Shown: positions 43,339 to 52,425 of the stretch, in pieces
Numbering within the stretch: the stretch's first letter is position 1
How the letters are laid out: every line of letters begins with the position of its first letter
Assembly (NCBI RefSeq): GCF_001040945.1
Contig: NZ_CP011930.1
Coordinates: 2,705,704-2,769,703 of the forward strand
DNA length: 64,000 nucleotides
Direction: 5' to 3'
From: Herbaspirillum seropedicae
Lineage (GTDB): Bacteria; Pseudomonadota; Gammaproteobacteria; Burkholderiales; Burkholderiaceae_D
Position numbers and translations under genes: made by a program
Notes under the pieces: generated by a model
What the model saw: only the letters and a program-made list of their open reading frames with translations
What the model was told of the DNA's origin: nothing
Database searches by the model: none

Positions 43339-44220
43339 TCAATCGCTGGCGTCGTCGTAGCCGTCGATGGGGTCGGCCTCTTCCACATCCAGTTCCATCC
43401 GATAGGCCAGCGCAATGAACAGCGCCTGCGACAGGCACATGGCATTGGTCAGCGAGCGGAATGAAAAGGCGCTGCTCTCCTTGACCTTCAGCAATACCGA
43501 GGCATGCCGCGCCAGCGGACTCAACTGGCTGTCGGTGATGACCAGGGTGCGCGCCTGGCGATGATGGGCCAGGCGCACGCAGGCCTGGGTCTCTTGCCCA
43601 TAGGGTGTGAAGCTGATGGCGATGAGCACGTCGTGCTTGTCGATGCTGCGTACCTCTTCGCGGAACATGCCGCCGGCGCCCGAGATCAGGTGTACGCGCT
43701 TGTTGGTGTGCTGCAAGGCATAGGCCAGGTGGTTGGCGATGGGGAAGGAACGGCGCACCCCGATCACGTAGATGTTCTCGGCCTTGAGCAAGAGCTTGAC
43801 TGCGGCCTCGAACTGCTCTTCGTCGAAACCGGCCAGCAATTCATCCAGCCCGGCCCGGCTGGACTGGATGAATTCGTGCGCCAGCGCCCCGCTGGTGACG
43901 CGCGTGGGCTTGCTCTGGATCAGGTTGCGGATGCGGCGCTGATAGTTGCGCGAGGGAATGGCCTGCGCCGTGTAGGCCTCGCGGAACACCGCCTGCATCT
44001 CGCTGAAGCCCGAGAAACCGAAATGCTTGGCAAAGCGCACGATGGCCGAAGGCTGCACCTGGCATTGCTCGGCGATGTCGCTGATGCGTTCCAGCATCAG
44101 GCTGGTCTTGTGCTGCTCCACGTAGGTGGCAATCACCTTGAGCTGGCGCGACAGGGAGTGATATTGCGCCGCCACCTGCAGCATCAGTTCATCGACAGTT
44201 GGAGTCGTTGGGGTATCCAC
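43339..44220 (-). CDS. RpiR/MurR-family regulator of the inositol locus
   Basis: The 293-residue protein has the N-terminal RpiR HTH (about 12-90, ISDIAEQCQVQPSAIVRFAKHFGFSGFSEMQ) and a C-terminal SIS sugar-phosphate-binding domain (about 130-260, NIYVIGVRRSFPIANHLAYAL and LIAISFTPYGQET). It is divergent from the ABC importer and next to iolG, so it most likely represses inositol use and responds to a phosphorylated intermediate such as the IolC product. Confidence 0.9.
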   Translation of the reverse strand: MDTPTTPTVDELMLQVAAQYHSLSRQLKVIATYVEQHKTSLMLERISDIAEQCQVQPSAIVRFAKHFGFSGFSEMQAVFREAYTAQAIPSRNYQRRIRNLIQSKPTRVTSGALAHEFIQSSRAGLDELLAGFDEEQFEAAVKLLLKAENIYVIGVRRSFPIANHLAYALQHTNKRVHLISGAGGMFREEVRSIDKHDVLIAISFTPYGQETQACVRLAHHRQARTLVITDSQLSPLARHASVLLKVKESSAFSFRSLTNAMCLSQALFIALAYRMELDVEEADPIDGYDDASD

Positions 44221-44319
44221 TGCGCCTCTTTCTTATGGGAATTGATCGTCAGGGTCCAGTCAGGGACTGGACGATGGCCCGATTATAAGAGCATTGGGCG
44301 TCACCCGCGCCGTCCATTT

Positions 44320-44354
44320 GAAATAAAAATTCTATTTGAAAAATAAATCGAAAA
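44320..44354. promoter_or_regulatory. Candidate inositol operator, copy 2
   Basis: GAAATAAAAATTCTATTT and the following A+T-rich bases repeat the element found before iolG at 41181. It lies 100 bp from the regulator start and about 136 bp from the importer start. The part TTTGAAAAATAAATCGAA also recurs with one change at 61818. Confidence 0.5.
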
Positions 44355-44489
44355 AATTATTGCGCATTGATCCGTGCTGTTCTATCGTTAGTTACCGCTT
44401 CCCGTGTCGTACTTTCCGGCACCGATAAAAAAGAGAAGACGACGCTCACCAGAAAGCGGCCCACGGCAAGAACAATAACGGAGACAAAC

Positions 44490-45533
44490 ATGATGCAAAG
44501 ACTTGGACGCAAGGGACTGCTGGCGGCTTTCTCGGCCATGGCCCTCCTGGCGGCTGCCACCCCCTCCCCCAGCGTGGCTGCCAACGAACGTTTCGTACTG
44601 ATCAGCCACGCCCCCGATTCCGATTCCTGGTGGAACACCATCAAGAACGCCATCAAGCAGGCCGGCGAGGATTTCGATGTCAGCGTGGATTACCGCAATC
44701 CGTCCAACGGCGACCTGGCCGACATGGCGCGGCTGGTGGAACAGGCGGCGGCGCGCAACTATAACGGCGTGGTGGTCAGCATTGCCGACTTCAGCGTGCT
44801 CAAGAAACCCATCGAGATGGTGGTGGCCAAGAACATTCCCGTCATCACCATCAATTCCGGCACCCAGCAGCAGAGCGAACAGCTGGGCGCGCTGATGCAC
44901 GTGGGCCAGCCCGAGTACGACGCCGGCTATGGCGCAGGCCAGAAGGCCAAGGCCGCTGGCATCAAGTCCTTCCTGTGCGTGAACCACTACGCCACCAATC
45001 CCTCTTCCTTCGAACGCTGCCGCGGCTTTGCCGAAGCCATCGGGGCAGACTACAAGAAGTCCACCCTCGATACCGGCATCGATCCCAATGCCGTGGAAAG
45101 CAAGGTCAGCGCCTACCTGCGCAACAACCCCGGCACCCAGGCCGTGCTGGCGCTGGGACCGGACTCGGCCGTGCCCAGCCTGCGCGCCCTGCAGAAGATG
45201 GGACTGAAGTCCAAGATCTGGTTTGCCACCTTCGATCTCTCCGAAGAAATCGCCAATGGCATCAAGGATGGTTCGGTGCAATTCGCCATCGACCAGCAAC
45301 CCTATCTGCAAGGCTATATCCCGGTGGCCATCCTGGCCCTGTCGCGCCAGCTCAAGACCAATGACGTGGCCGTGCTGCAGGACAAGCTCAAGGGCAACGC
45401 CAAGTTCCAGGCCCGCCTGGCCGAGTATGGCCTGGCGCCGATCTATGGGCCGCGTCACATCAGTTCCGGTCCGGGCTACATCACCCGCGACAACCTGGAC
45501 AAGGTCCTGAAATACGCCGGCCAGTACCGCTGA
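44490..45533 (+). CDS. Sugar/inositol ABC transporter substrate-binding protein
   Basis: The 347-residue protein has a signal peptide ending near SVAA (about 28) and a periplasmic binding protein type 1 fold (VLISHAPDSDSWW, then VVSIADFSVLKKPIEM and PVITINSG). It should bind inositol or a related polyol for the permease and ATPase encoded next. GGAG precedes the ATG at 44490. Inositol as ligand is inferred from the neighbours. Confidence 0.9.
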   Translation: MMQRLGRKGLLAAFSAMALLAAATPSPSVAANERFVLISHAPDSDSWWNTIKNAIKQAGEDFDVSVDYRNPSNGDLADMARLVEQAAARNYNGVVVSIADFSVLKKPIEMVVAKNIPVITINSGTQQQSEQLGALMHVGQPEYDAGYGAGQKAKAAGIKSFLCVNHYATNPSSFERCRGFAEAIGADYKKSTLDTGIDPNAVESKVSAYLRNNPGTQAVLALGPDSAVPSLRALQKMGLKSKIWFATFDLSEEIANGIKDGSVQFAIDQQPYLQGYIPVAILALSRQLKTNDVAVLQDKLKGNAKFQARLAEYGLAPIYGPRHISSGPGYITRDNLDKVLKYAGQYR

Positions 45534-45543
45534 TCGCCCAGGC

Positions 45544-45560
45544 GGCCGGCGCTGCCGGCC
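45544..45560 (+). other. Stem-loop after the binding-protein gene
   Basis: GGCCGGC at 45544-45550 pairs with GCCGGCC at 45554-45560 around a three-base loop. It lies in the 116-bp gap before the permease gene and probably stabilises the binding-protein message or lowers read-through, as in many ABC operons. Confidence 0.5.
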
Positions 45561-45649
45561 CCTGGCAAGCCCGCCCTGCCGCTGGGTCCTGCTGCCTGAT
45601 CCTGTGACCGGCGCGCGCGGGCCGCTTCCACCCTCGAACGGAAACTGCA

Positions 45650-46789
45650 ATGAATACAAGTGACATGGTTGCCCAGAGCAGCCTGCCCGGCCCGCACGCC
45701 GACAGCGACGAGCGCATGCGCCGGGAAAACCTCGTCTCGCGCCTGCTGGGGCGCCCCGAGTTCGCCTCCCTGGCCGGGGTCATCCTGGTGTTCCTGGTGT
45801 TTGGCCTCACCGCCGGCGACTCCGGCATGTTCAACCTGGATGGCGTGGTCAACTGGATGCAGGTGGCGGCCTACCTCGGCATCATCGCCGTGGCGGCCTG
45901 CCTGCTGATGATAGGCGGCGAATTCGACCTTTCCATCGGCTCGATGATCGGCCTGGCCGGCATGATGGTGGCCATCCCCACGGTCTATTTCGGCTGGCCC
46001 TTCTGGCTGGCGGTGCTGTTCGCCTTCGCTGCCTCCATGGGGCTGGGCTGGCTCAATGGCTACCTGGTGATGAAGACCCGCCTGCCCTCCTTCATCGTCA
46101 CGCTGGCCTTCCTGTTCATCCTGCGCGGGCTCACGCTGGCGCTGTCCATCCTCTTTGCCAACCGCACCATCGTCAGCGGCGTGGGCGAGCGCGCCGCCCA
46201 CGACTGGCTGGGCCAACTGCTCTTCAGCGGCAACGTCGGCGCGGGCCTGTTCAGCTGGCTGGCCCGGCATGGCTGGATCGCCACCGTGGCAGATGGCACG
46301 CCACTGGTGACCGGCATTCCCAAGGTGATCCTGTGGTGGGCCGTGGTGGCGCTGGCGGCCAGCTTCGTGCTGGCGCGCACCCGCCTGGGCAACTGGATCT
46401 TTGCCGTCGGCGGCGATGCGGTCGCGGCCAAGAACATGGGCGTGCCGGTGCGCAAGGTGAAGATCGGCCTGTTCGTCTTCACGGCCTTCTGCGCCTGCCT
46501 GTTTGCGGTGCTGCAAGTGGGCGACTTCGGGTCGGCCGCCGCCGACCGTGGCCTGCAAAAGGAATTCGAAGCCATCATCGCTGCCGTCATCGGTGGCGCG
46601 CTGCTCACCGGCGGCTACGGATCGGTCATCGGCGCCTGCTTCGGGGCGCTGATCTTTGGGGTGGTGCAGATCGGCATCACCTACACCAATCTCAGCTCGG
46701 ACTGGTTCCGCGTGTTCCTGGGCGTGATGCTGCTGGTGGCGGTGCTGTTCAACAACTTTGTGCGTCGTCGCATCACGGAGGCCAAATGA
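45650..46789 (+). CDS. Sugar/inositol ABC transporter permease
   Basis: The 379-residue protein has about ten membrane helices and the RbsC-family markers GGEFDLSIGSMIGLAGM near 88 and GAVIGGALLTGGYGSVIGA-like segment near 308-325. It forms the membrane channel of the importer. Its stop overlaps the ATPase start (ATGA). Confidence 0.92.
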   Translation: MNTSDMVAQSSLPGPHADSDERMRRENLVSRLLGRPEFASLAGVILVFLVFGLTAGDSGMFNLDGVVNWMQVAAYLGIIAVAACLLMIGGEFDLSIGSMIGLAGMMVAIPTVYFGWPFWLAVLFAFAASMGLGWLNGYLVMKTRLPSFIVTLAFLFILRGLTLALSILFANRTIVSGVGERAAHDWLGQLLFSGNVGAGLFSWLARHGWIATVADGTPLVTGIPKVILWWAVVALAASFVLARTRLGNWIFAVGGDAVAAKNMGVPVRKVKIGLFVFTAFCACLFAVLQVGDFGSAAADRGLQKEFEAIIAAVIGGALLTGGYGSVIGACFGALIFGVVQIGITYTNLSSDWFRVFLGVMLLVAVLFNNFVRRRITEAK

Positions 46790-47586
46790 GCGGCATGTTA
46801 CGGTCAGATGAAATCATCCTCGAACTGGACCAGGTCAGCAAATTCTTTGGCCCGGTGATCGCCTTGCAGAACGTGAGCCTGCGCTTGCGCCGCGGCGAGG
46901 TGCATTGCCTGCTGGGCGACAATGGCGCGGGTAAGTCCACGCTCATCAAGCTGCTGGCGGGCGTGCATCAGGCTTCCAGCGGGCAATACCTGGTCGACGG
47001 CAAGCCGGTGCGCTTCGAGTCGCCCAAGGAAGCGCTGGACGTCGGCGTGGCCACCGTCTACCAGGACCTGGCGCTGGTGCCGCTGCTGTCGGTGGCGCGC
47101 AATTTCTTCCTGGGGCGCGAGCCGGTGCGCAAGCTCTTCGGCGTCACCGTCATGGACATGGAGCTGGCCGCCCGCACCGCCAAGGAAAAGCTGGCCGAGA
47201 TGGGCATCATGGTGCGCGATGCGCATCATCCCATCGGCACCATGTCCGGCGGCGAGAAGCAGTGTCTGGCCATTGCCCGCGCCATCCACTTCGGCGCACG
47301 CGTGCTGATCCTGGACGAGCCCACGGCGGCGCTGGGCGTGAAGCAATCCTTCAATGTGCTCAAGCTGATCCACCGGGCGCGCGAGCGCGGCATCTCGGTC
47401 ATCTTCATCACCCACAACGTGCATCACGCCTATCCCATCGGCGACACCTTCACCCTGCTCAATCGCGGCAAGTCGCTGGGCAGTTTCGCCAAGGACCGCA
47501 TTTCCAAGGAAGAAGTGCTGGACATGATGGCAGGCGGCGCCGAGATGCAGACGCTGATGGGGCAACTGGAAGGCATTCAGGTTTAA
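46786..47586 (+). CDS. Sugar/inositol ABC transporter ATPase, single domain
   Basis: The 266-residue protein has Walker A GDNGAGKST, signature MSGGEKQCLAIARA, Walker B VLILDEPTAAL and the switch His in FITHNVHH. It is a single nucleotide-binding domain, whereas RbsA-type sugar ATPases carry two; single-domain forms exist for some sugar importers. The start at 46786 follows from the overlap with the permease stop. Confidence 0.9.
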   Translation: MSGMLRSDEIILELDQVSKFFGPVIALQNVSLRLRRGEVHCLLGDNGAGKSTLIKLLAGVHQASSGQYLVDGKPVRFESPKEALDVGVATVYQDLALVPLLSVARNFFLGREPVRKLFGVTVMDMELAARTAKEKLAEMGIMVRDAHHPIGTMSGGEKQCLAIARAIHFGARVLILDEPTAALGVKQSFNVLKLIHRARERGISVIFITHNVHHAYPIGDTFTLLNRGKSLGSFAKDRISKEEVLDMMAGGAEMQTLMGQLEGIQV

Positions 47587-47596
47587 GGAAAAACGC

Positions 47597-49570
47597 ATGC
47601 AAGCTACTCACACACCCTCCACTTCCACCCCACGGCGCTTTGCCGCCGACCGCCGCCTCGACCTGATCTGCATCGGTCGCCTGGCCGTGGATCTGTACGC
47701 CCAGCAGGTGGGCGCGCCGCTGTCCGATGTCAGCAGCTTTGCCAAGTACCTGGGCGGCTCCTCGGCCAATATCGCCTTCGGCTGCGCCCGCCTGGGGCTG
47801 AAATCGGCCATGCTGGCGCGCATCGGGGACGAGGCCAATGGCCAGTTCCTCAAGGCCGAACTGGCCGCCGAAGGCTGCGACGTCAGCCATGTGACGGTGG
47901 ACCCGCAACGGCTGACGGCCCTGGTCATGCTGGGCCTGAAGGACAAGGACAGCTTTCCCCTCATCTTCTACCGCGACAACTGCGCCGACATGGCGCTGGC
48001 CCCGGAAGACATCGATGAAGCCTTCATCGCCAGCAGCAAGGCCCTGCTGATCACCGGCACCCATTTTTCCACGCCGCAGGTGCATCGCAGCAGCAGCCTG
48101 GCGCTGCAATATGCGCGCCGCCACAATGTCCGCACCGTGCTCGACATCGACTACCGGCCCGTGCTGTGGGGACTGACCAGCAAGGGCGACGGTGAAACCC
48201 GTTTCATCGCCAGCGACGGCGTCACGCAACACCTGCAAGGCATCCTCCCGCAGTTCGACCTGGTGGTCGGCACCGAGGAAGAATTCATGATCGCCGGCGG
48301 CAGCACCGACATCATGGCGGCGCTGCGCGCCGTACGCGCCCTGTGCGCGGCCACGCTGGTGGTCAAGCGCGGGCCGCTGGGGTGCGTGGTGTTGCACGGC
48401 GCGATTCCGGAGCGGCTGGACGACGGCTTCCACTACCGTGGCGTGCAGGTCGAGGTGCTCAATGTGCTGGGCGCGGGCGACGCCTTCATCTCGGGCTTCC
48501 TCAAGGGCTGGCTCAATGAGGAAGACGATGAGCACTGCTGCCGCTACGCCAACGCCTGTGGCGCGCTGGTGGTCTCGCGCCACGCCTGCGCGCCGGCCAT
48601 GCCTGGCCCGATCGAACTGGATTACTTCCTGCAGCACGCCCACCGCCTGCAACGGCCCGACCGCGACGCCCACCTGCAGCGCCTGCACCGGGTGGTGAGC
48701 CGGCGGCGTCATTGGGATGAGGTCAATGTCTTCGCCTTCGATCACCGCAACCAGTTCTTCGAACTGGCAGTGGAAGCCGGGGTGAGCCAGGATAAGCTGC
48801 CGGCCTTGAAGCGCCTGCTGGTCGAGGCGGTGGCGCAGACCGAGGCCAAGCTGGGCCTGCAAGGCAAGACCGGCGTGCTCATCGACGACCGCTACGGACA
48901 GGACGCCCTCAATGCCGCCACCGGGCGCGGCTGGTGGGTGGGACGGGCGGTGGAGCTGCCCTTGTCCAATCCGCTGGAATTCGACTTTGGCCGCTCCATC
49001 GGCACCCATCTGCAGACCTGGCCGCAAGAACAGGTGGTCAAGTGCCTGGTGCAATTCCACCCGGATGAACAGGTCGAAAAGCGCCTGGAGCAGGAAGCCC
49101 AGATCCGCGCGCTCTACCAGGCCGTGCAGCGCAGCGGCCACGAGCTGCTGCTGGAGATCATTCCTTCCAAGACCTTGCCGCAGGAAGAAGACACGGTGCT
49201 GCGCGCCCTCAAGCGGCTCTACAACCTGGACATCTATCCCGAATGGTGGAAGCTGGAATCGATGTCGGCCCGCCAATGGGAGGCCATCGACGCCCTCATT
49301 GCCGAACGGGACCCCTATTGCCGTGGCGTGGTCCTGCTGGGACTGGCGGCGCCGGTGAGCGAACTGGCGGCCGGCTTTGCCGCTTCGCGCCACAGCAAGA
49401 CCTGTCGCGGCTTCATGGTGGGCCGCACCATCTTCCACGAATCGAGCCGAGCGTGGCTGCAAGGTCGCATCGATGACGCCACCCTGATTGCCCAGGTGCG
49501 GACGACCTTCGAGGAACTGATCGGCCTGTGGCGCGCCAGCCGCGTGACGCCCGCCAGGGAGGCAGCATGA
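47597..49570 (+). CDS. iolC: Bifunctional 5-dehydro-2-deoxygluconokinase / DUF2090 aldolase-like protein
   Basis: The 657-residue product has a PfkB sugar kinase (about 15-330, DLICIGRLAVDLYAQQVG, SSANIAFG, and the catalytic NVLGAGDAFISGF) joined to a DUF2090 domain (about 350-650) with the fold of class I/LacD-type aldolases (VFAFDHRNQFFELA, GVLIDDRYG). The kinase phosphorylates 5-dehydro-2-deoxygluconate; the second domain likely stands in for the aldolase IolJ. This fusion is common in Proteobacteria. It overlaps iolD by four bases. Confidence 0.93.
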   Translation: MQATHTPSTSTPRRFAADRRLDLICIGRLAVDLYAQQVGAPLSDVSSFAKYLGGSSANIAFGCARLGLKSAMLARIGDEANGQFLKAELAAEGCDVSHVTVDPQRLTALVMLGLKDKDSFPLIFYRDNCADMALAPEDIDEAFIASSKALLITGTHFSTPQVHRSSSLALQYARRHNVRTVLDIDYRPVLWGLTSKGDGETRFIASDGVTQHLQGILPQFDLVVGTEEEFMIAGGSTDIMAALRAVRALCAATLVVKRGPLGCVVLHGAIPERLDDGFHYRGVQVEVLNVLGAGDAFISGFLKGWLNEEDDEHCCRYANACGALVVSRHACAPAMPGPIELDYFLQHAHRLQRPDRDAHLQRLHRVVSRRRHWDEVNVFAFDHRNQFFELAVEAGVSQDKLPALKRLLVEAVAQTEAKLGLQGKTGVLIDDRYGQDALNAATGRGWWVGRAVELPLSNPLEFDFGRSIGTHLQTWPQEQVVKCLVQFHPDEQVEKRLEQEAQIRALYQAVQRSGHELLLEIIPSKTLPQEEDTVLRALKRLYNLDIYPEWWKLESMSARQWEAIDALIAERDPYCRGVVLLGLAAPVSELAAGFAASRHSKTCRGFMVGRTIFHESSRAWLQGRIDDATLIAQVRTTFEELIGLWRASRVTPAREAA

Positions 49571-51444
49571 ACGCCCAAGTGAATGTCCGTCCGACGTTGC
49601 GCCTGACCATGGCCCAGGCCCTGGTGCGTTACCTGGATGCTCTGCGCATCCAGACTCCGCAAGGCGTGCTGCCGCTGTTTGGCGGCGTCTTTTCCATCTT
49701 CGGCCATGGCAACGTGGCCGGCATGGGCGAGGCGTTGTACCAGTATCGCGCCACCCTACCCACCTATCGCGCCCACAATGAACAGGCCATGGCCCATAGC
49801 GCCATCGCCTATGCCAAGGCGCATCTGCGCCAGCGCATGATGGCCGTCACCACCTCCATCGGACCGGGCGCGACCAATCTGCTCACCGCGGCTGCGCTGG
49901 CCCATGTGAACCGCTTGCCGGTGCTGCTGTTGCCGGGCGATGTGTTCGTCTCGCGCCGGCCCGACCCGGTGCTGCAACAGCTGGAAGACTTCAACGATCC
50001 GGGCCTGTCGGTCAATGACGCCTTCCGTCCGCTGTCGCGGATGTTCGACCGCATCTGCTATCCGGAGCAATTGCTGACCGCCTTGCCACGCGCCATCCAG
50101 GTGCTGACCGATCCGGCCCAGTGCGGGCCGGTGACGCTGGCGCTGCCGCAGGATGTGCAGACCATGGCCTACGACTACCCGCTGGACTTCTTCTCGCCGC
50201 GGGTGATCGTCCCCCGGGCGCAAGCGCCCGCCGCGCAGGAGCTGGAAGACGCGGTGGCCCTGCTGCGCCAGGCGCGCCAGCCGCTGCTCATTGCCGGCGG
50301 CGGTGTGCTCTACGGCAATGCCTGCGAGCACTTACGGCGCTTCGCCGAACAGCACGGTGTGCCGGTGGCCGAGACCCAGGCTGGCAAGAGCGCCCTGCCC
50401 TGGTCGCACGCCTTGCAGATGGGCGCGATCGGCGTGACCGGATCGCCAGCGGCCAATGCGCTGGCGCAAGAGGCCGATGTGGTCATCGCCGTGGGCACCC
50501 GGCTGCAGGATTTCACGACGGGTTCGCATACCCTGTTTGCCCAGGCCCGCTTGCTCAACCTCAACGTCAACGCCATGGATGCGCACAAATGGCGCGGGCT
50601 CGCCCTGCAGGCCGACGCCGGCCTGGGGCTGGAAGCCTTGTCACACGCCCTGGAGGGTTGGCGCAGCGCGCCCGAATGGCATGCGCGCGCCCACACGCTG
50701 GCGCAGGACTGGCGCGAGCGCGTAGCGCAGATCACCGGCCAGACCGATACCGGGGGACGGCTGCCCTATGACGGCGAGGTCATTGGCGCAATCCAGCGCT
50801 CGGTAGCGGATTCGCCCAGCCAGGACATCGTCGTCTGCGCCGCCGGCACTTTGCCGGCCGAACTGCACAAGCTCTGGCGGGCGGGCCGTCCAGGCGCTTA
50901 CCACGTCGAATACGGCTATTCCTGCATGGGCTATGAAGTGGCCGGCGGCCTGGGGGTGAAGCTGGCGCAGCCGCAGCGGGAAGTGATCGTCATCGTCGGC
51001 GATGGCAGTTACCTGATGATGAATTCGGAGCTGGCCACCTCGGTCATGCTGGGCGCCAAGCTCATCGTGGTGGTGCTGGACAATCGCGGCTATGGCTGCA
51101 TCAACCGGCTGCAACAGGCCTGCGGTGGCGCACCCTTCAACAACATGCTGGCCGATTGCCTGCAGGCCGGGCCGGGCGCGCCGGCCATCGATTTCGCGGC
51201 GCATGCGCGCTCCCTCGGGGCGCTGGGCGAGAACGTCAAGACCATCACCGAACTGGAAGCGGCCCTGCAACGGGCACGCGCCGCCGATCGCAGCTACCTG
51301 GTCTGCATCGACACCGATGCCAGCCGCACCACCGACGATGGCGGCTGCTGGTGGGAAGTGGCGGTGCCGGAGGTGTCGCCGCGCAGCCAGGTGCAACAGG
51401 CGCGCAGCCAGTACGAGCAGGCGCGCCAGGCGCAATCGGTCTGA
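49567..51444 (+). CDS. iolD: 3D-(3,5/4)-trihydroxycyclohexane-1,2-dione hydrolase
   Basis: The 625-residue thiamine-diphosphate enzyme has the N-terminal domain with the catalytic Glu region (HNEQAMAH), the central domain and the cofactor motif GDGSYLMMNSELATSV (GDG-x-n-NN-like) with LDNRGYGCINRLQ. It hydrolytically opens the ring of the diketone to 5-deoxyglucuronate. GGGAGG precedes the ATG at 49567, which overlaps the iolC stop. Confidence 0.95.
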   Translation: MNAQVNVRPTLRLTMAQALVRYLDALRIQTPQGVLPLFGGVFSIFGHGNVAGMGEALYQYRATLPTYRAHNEQAMAHSAIAYAKAHLRQRMMAVTTSIGPGATNLLTAAALAHVNRLPVLLLPGDVFVSRRPDPVLQQLEDFNDPGLSVNDAFRPLSRMFDRICYPEQLLTALPRAIQVLTDPAQCGPVTLALPQDVQTMAYDYPLDFFSPRVIVPRAQAPAAQELEDAVALLRQARQPLLIAGGGVLYGNACEHLRRFAEQHGVPVAETQAGKSALPWSHALQMGAIGVTGSPAANALAQEADVVIAVGTRLQDFTTGSHTLFAQARLLNLNVNAMDAHKWRGLALQADAGLGLEALSHALEGWRSAPEWHARAHTLAQDWRERVAQITGQTDTGGRLPYDGEVIGAIQRSVADSPSQDIVVCAAGTLPAELHKLWRAGRPGAYHVEYGYSCMGYEVAGGLGVKLAQPQREVIVIVGDGSYLMMNSELATSVMLGAKLIVVVLDNRGYGCINRLQQACGGAPFNNMLADCLQAGPGAPAIDFAAHARSLGALGENVKTITELEAALQRARAADRSYLVCIDTDASRTTDDGGCWWEVAVPEVSPRSQVQQARSQYEQARQAQSV

Positions 51445-51468
51445 ATATCAGCAACAGCATTCGCATTC

Positions 51469-51493
51469 GTGCGCATCGTGCGCATCGTGCGCA
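51469..51493 (+). repeat. 9-bp tandem repeat in front of iolE
   Basis: GTGCGCATC occurs twice in full and once in part, directly before the iolE ribosome-binding site. Each unit also offers a GTG in frame with iolE, so copy-number change would alter alternative starts without shifting the frame. Confidence 0.7.
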
Positions 51494-51504
51494 GAGAGGA
51501 CATC

Positions 51505-52425
51505 GTGGCTACACCCTTCAACGTCAAGATCGGCATCAATCCCATCTCCTGGATGAATGACGACCTGCCCTCGCTGGGCGGGGAAACGCCCCTGGAACAG
51601 GCGCTCTCGGAGGGCGCGGAGATCGGCTATCGCGGCTTCGAGCTGGGCAACAAGTTTCCGCGCCAGCCCGAGGCCTTGCGCGCTGTGCTGGGCAAGTATC
51701 AGCTGGAATGCGTCTCGGGCTGGTATTCCGGCCAGCTGGCCACGCGCTCGGTGGAAGAGGAAATCGTCGCTGTGGAAGCGCACCTGAACCTGCTGGCGGC
51801 CAATGGCGCGCAGGTCATGGTCTATGGCGAGGTGGCCGATTCCATCCAGGGCGCGCCCACGCCGCTGTACCAGCGCCCGCGCTTTGGCAGCGAAGCGGCC
51901 TGGCAGGGCTATGCGCAGCGCCTCGACCAGTTCGCCCGCCATCTGCTCCAGCGCGGGGTGCGGCTGGCCTACCACCATCACATGGGGGCCTATGTCGAGA
52001 CCCCGGAGGATCTCGACAAGCTGATGGCCCTCACGGGCGAGGAAGTCGGCCTGCTCTTCGATAGCGGGCATATCGCCTTTGCCGGCGGCGATCCGCTGGC
52101 GGTGCTGCAGCGCCACCTCGACCGTGTCTGCCATGTGCATTGCAAGGACGTGCGGCCGGCCGTGGTGAAGCTGGCGCGCAACCGCGACTGGAGCTTCCTG
52201 CAGGCGGTCATCAATGGCGCGTTCACGGTGCCGGGTGACGGCGCCATCGATTTCGCGCCGCTGCTGCAATTGCTGTATCGACGTGGATACAGTGGCTGGC
52301 TGGTCGTGGAAGCGGAGCAAGACCCGGCGGTCGCGCCCAGCTATCGCTACGCGCAGATGGGCTATCGCCACCTGTCGACGCTGGTGGCGGCCATCGAGAA
52401 CGGCAGCCTGCAGGAGGCCGCATGA
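51505..52425 (+). CDS. iolE: Inosose dehydratase
   Basis: The 306-residue TIM-barrel protein has the IolE start VKIGINPISWMNDDLPSLGG, the metal-site segments HHHMGAY and LLFDSGHIAFAGGD, and HCKDVR. It dehydrates 2-keto-myo-inositol to the trihydroxycyclohexane-dione. The GTG at 51505 follows AGAGAGGA and leaves a normal family N-terminus; an in-frame GTG at 51469 lies inside the tandem repeats. It overlaps iolB by four bases. Confidence 0.94.
   Translation: MATPFNVKIGINPISWMNDDLPSLGGETPLEQALSEGAEIGYRGFELGNKFPRQPEALRAVLGKYQLECVSGWYSGQLATRSVEEEIVAVEAHLNLLAANGAQVMVYGEVADSIQGAPTPLYQRPRFGSEAAWQGYAQRLDQFARHLLQRGVRLAYHHHMGAYVETPEDLDKLMALTGEEVGLLFDSGHIAFAGGDPLAVLQRHLDRVCHVHCKDVRPAVVKLARNRDWSFLQAVINGAFTVPGDGAIDFAPLLQLLYRRGYSGWLVVEAEQDPAVAPSYRYAQMGYRHLSTLVAAIENGSLQEAA

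Noticed and set aside
47459..49462. Minus-strand frame of 667 codons opposite iolC
   Set aside because: The composition is that of a complement frame (many His, Gln, Arg); the plus strand has clear PfkB and DUF2090 motifs.
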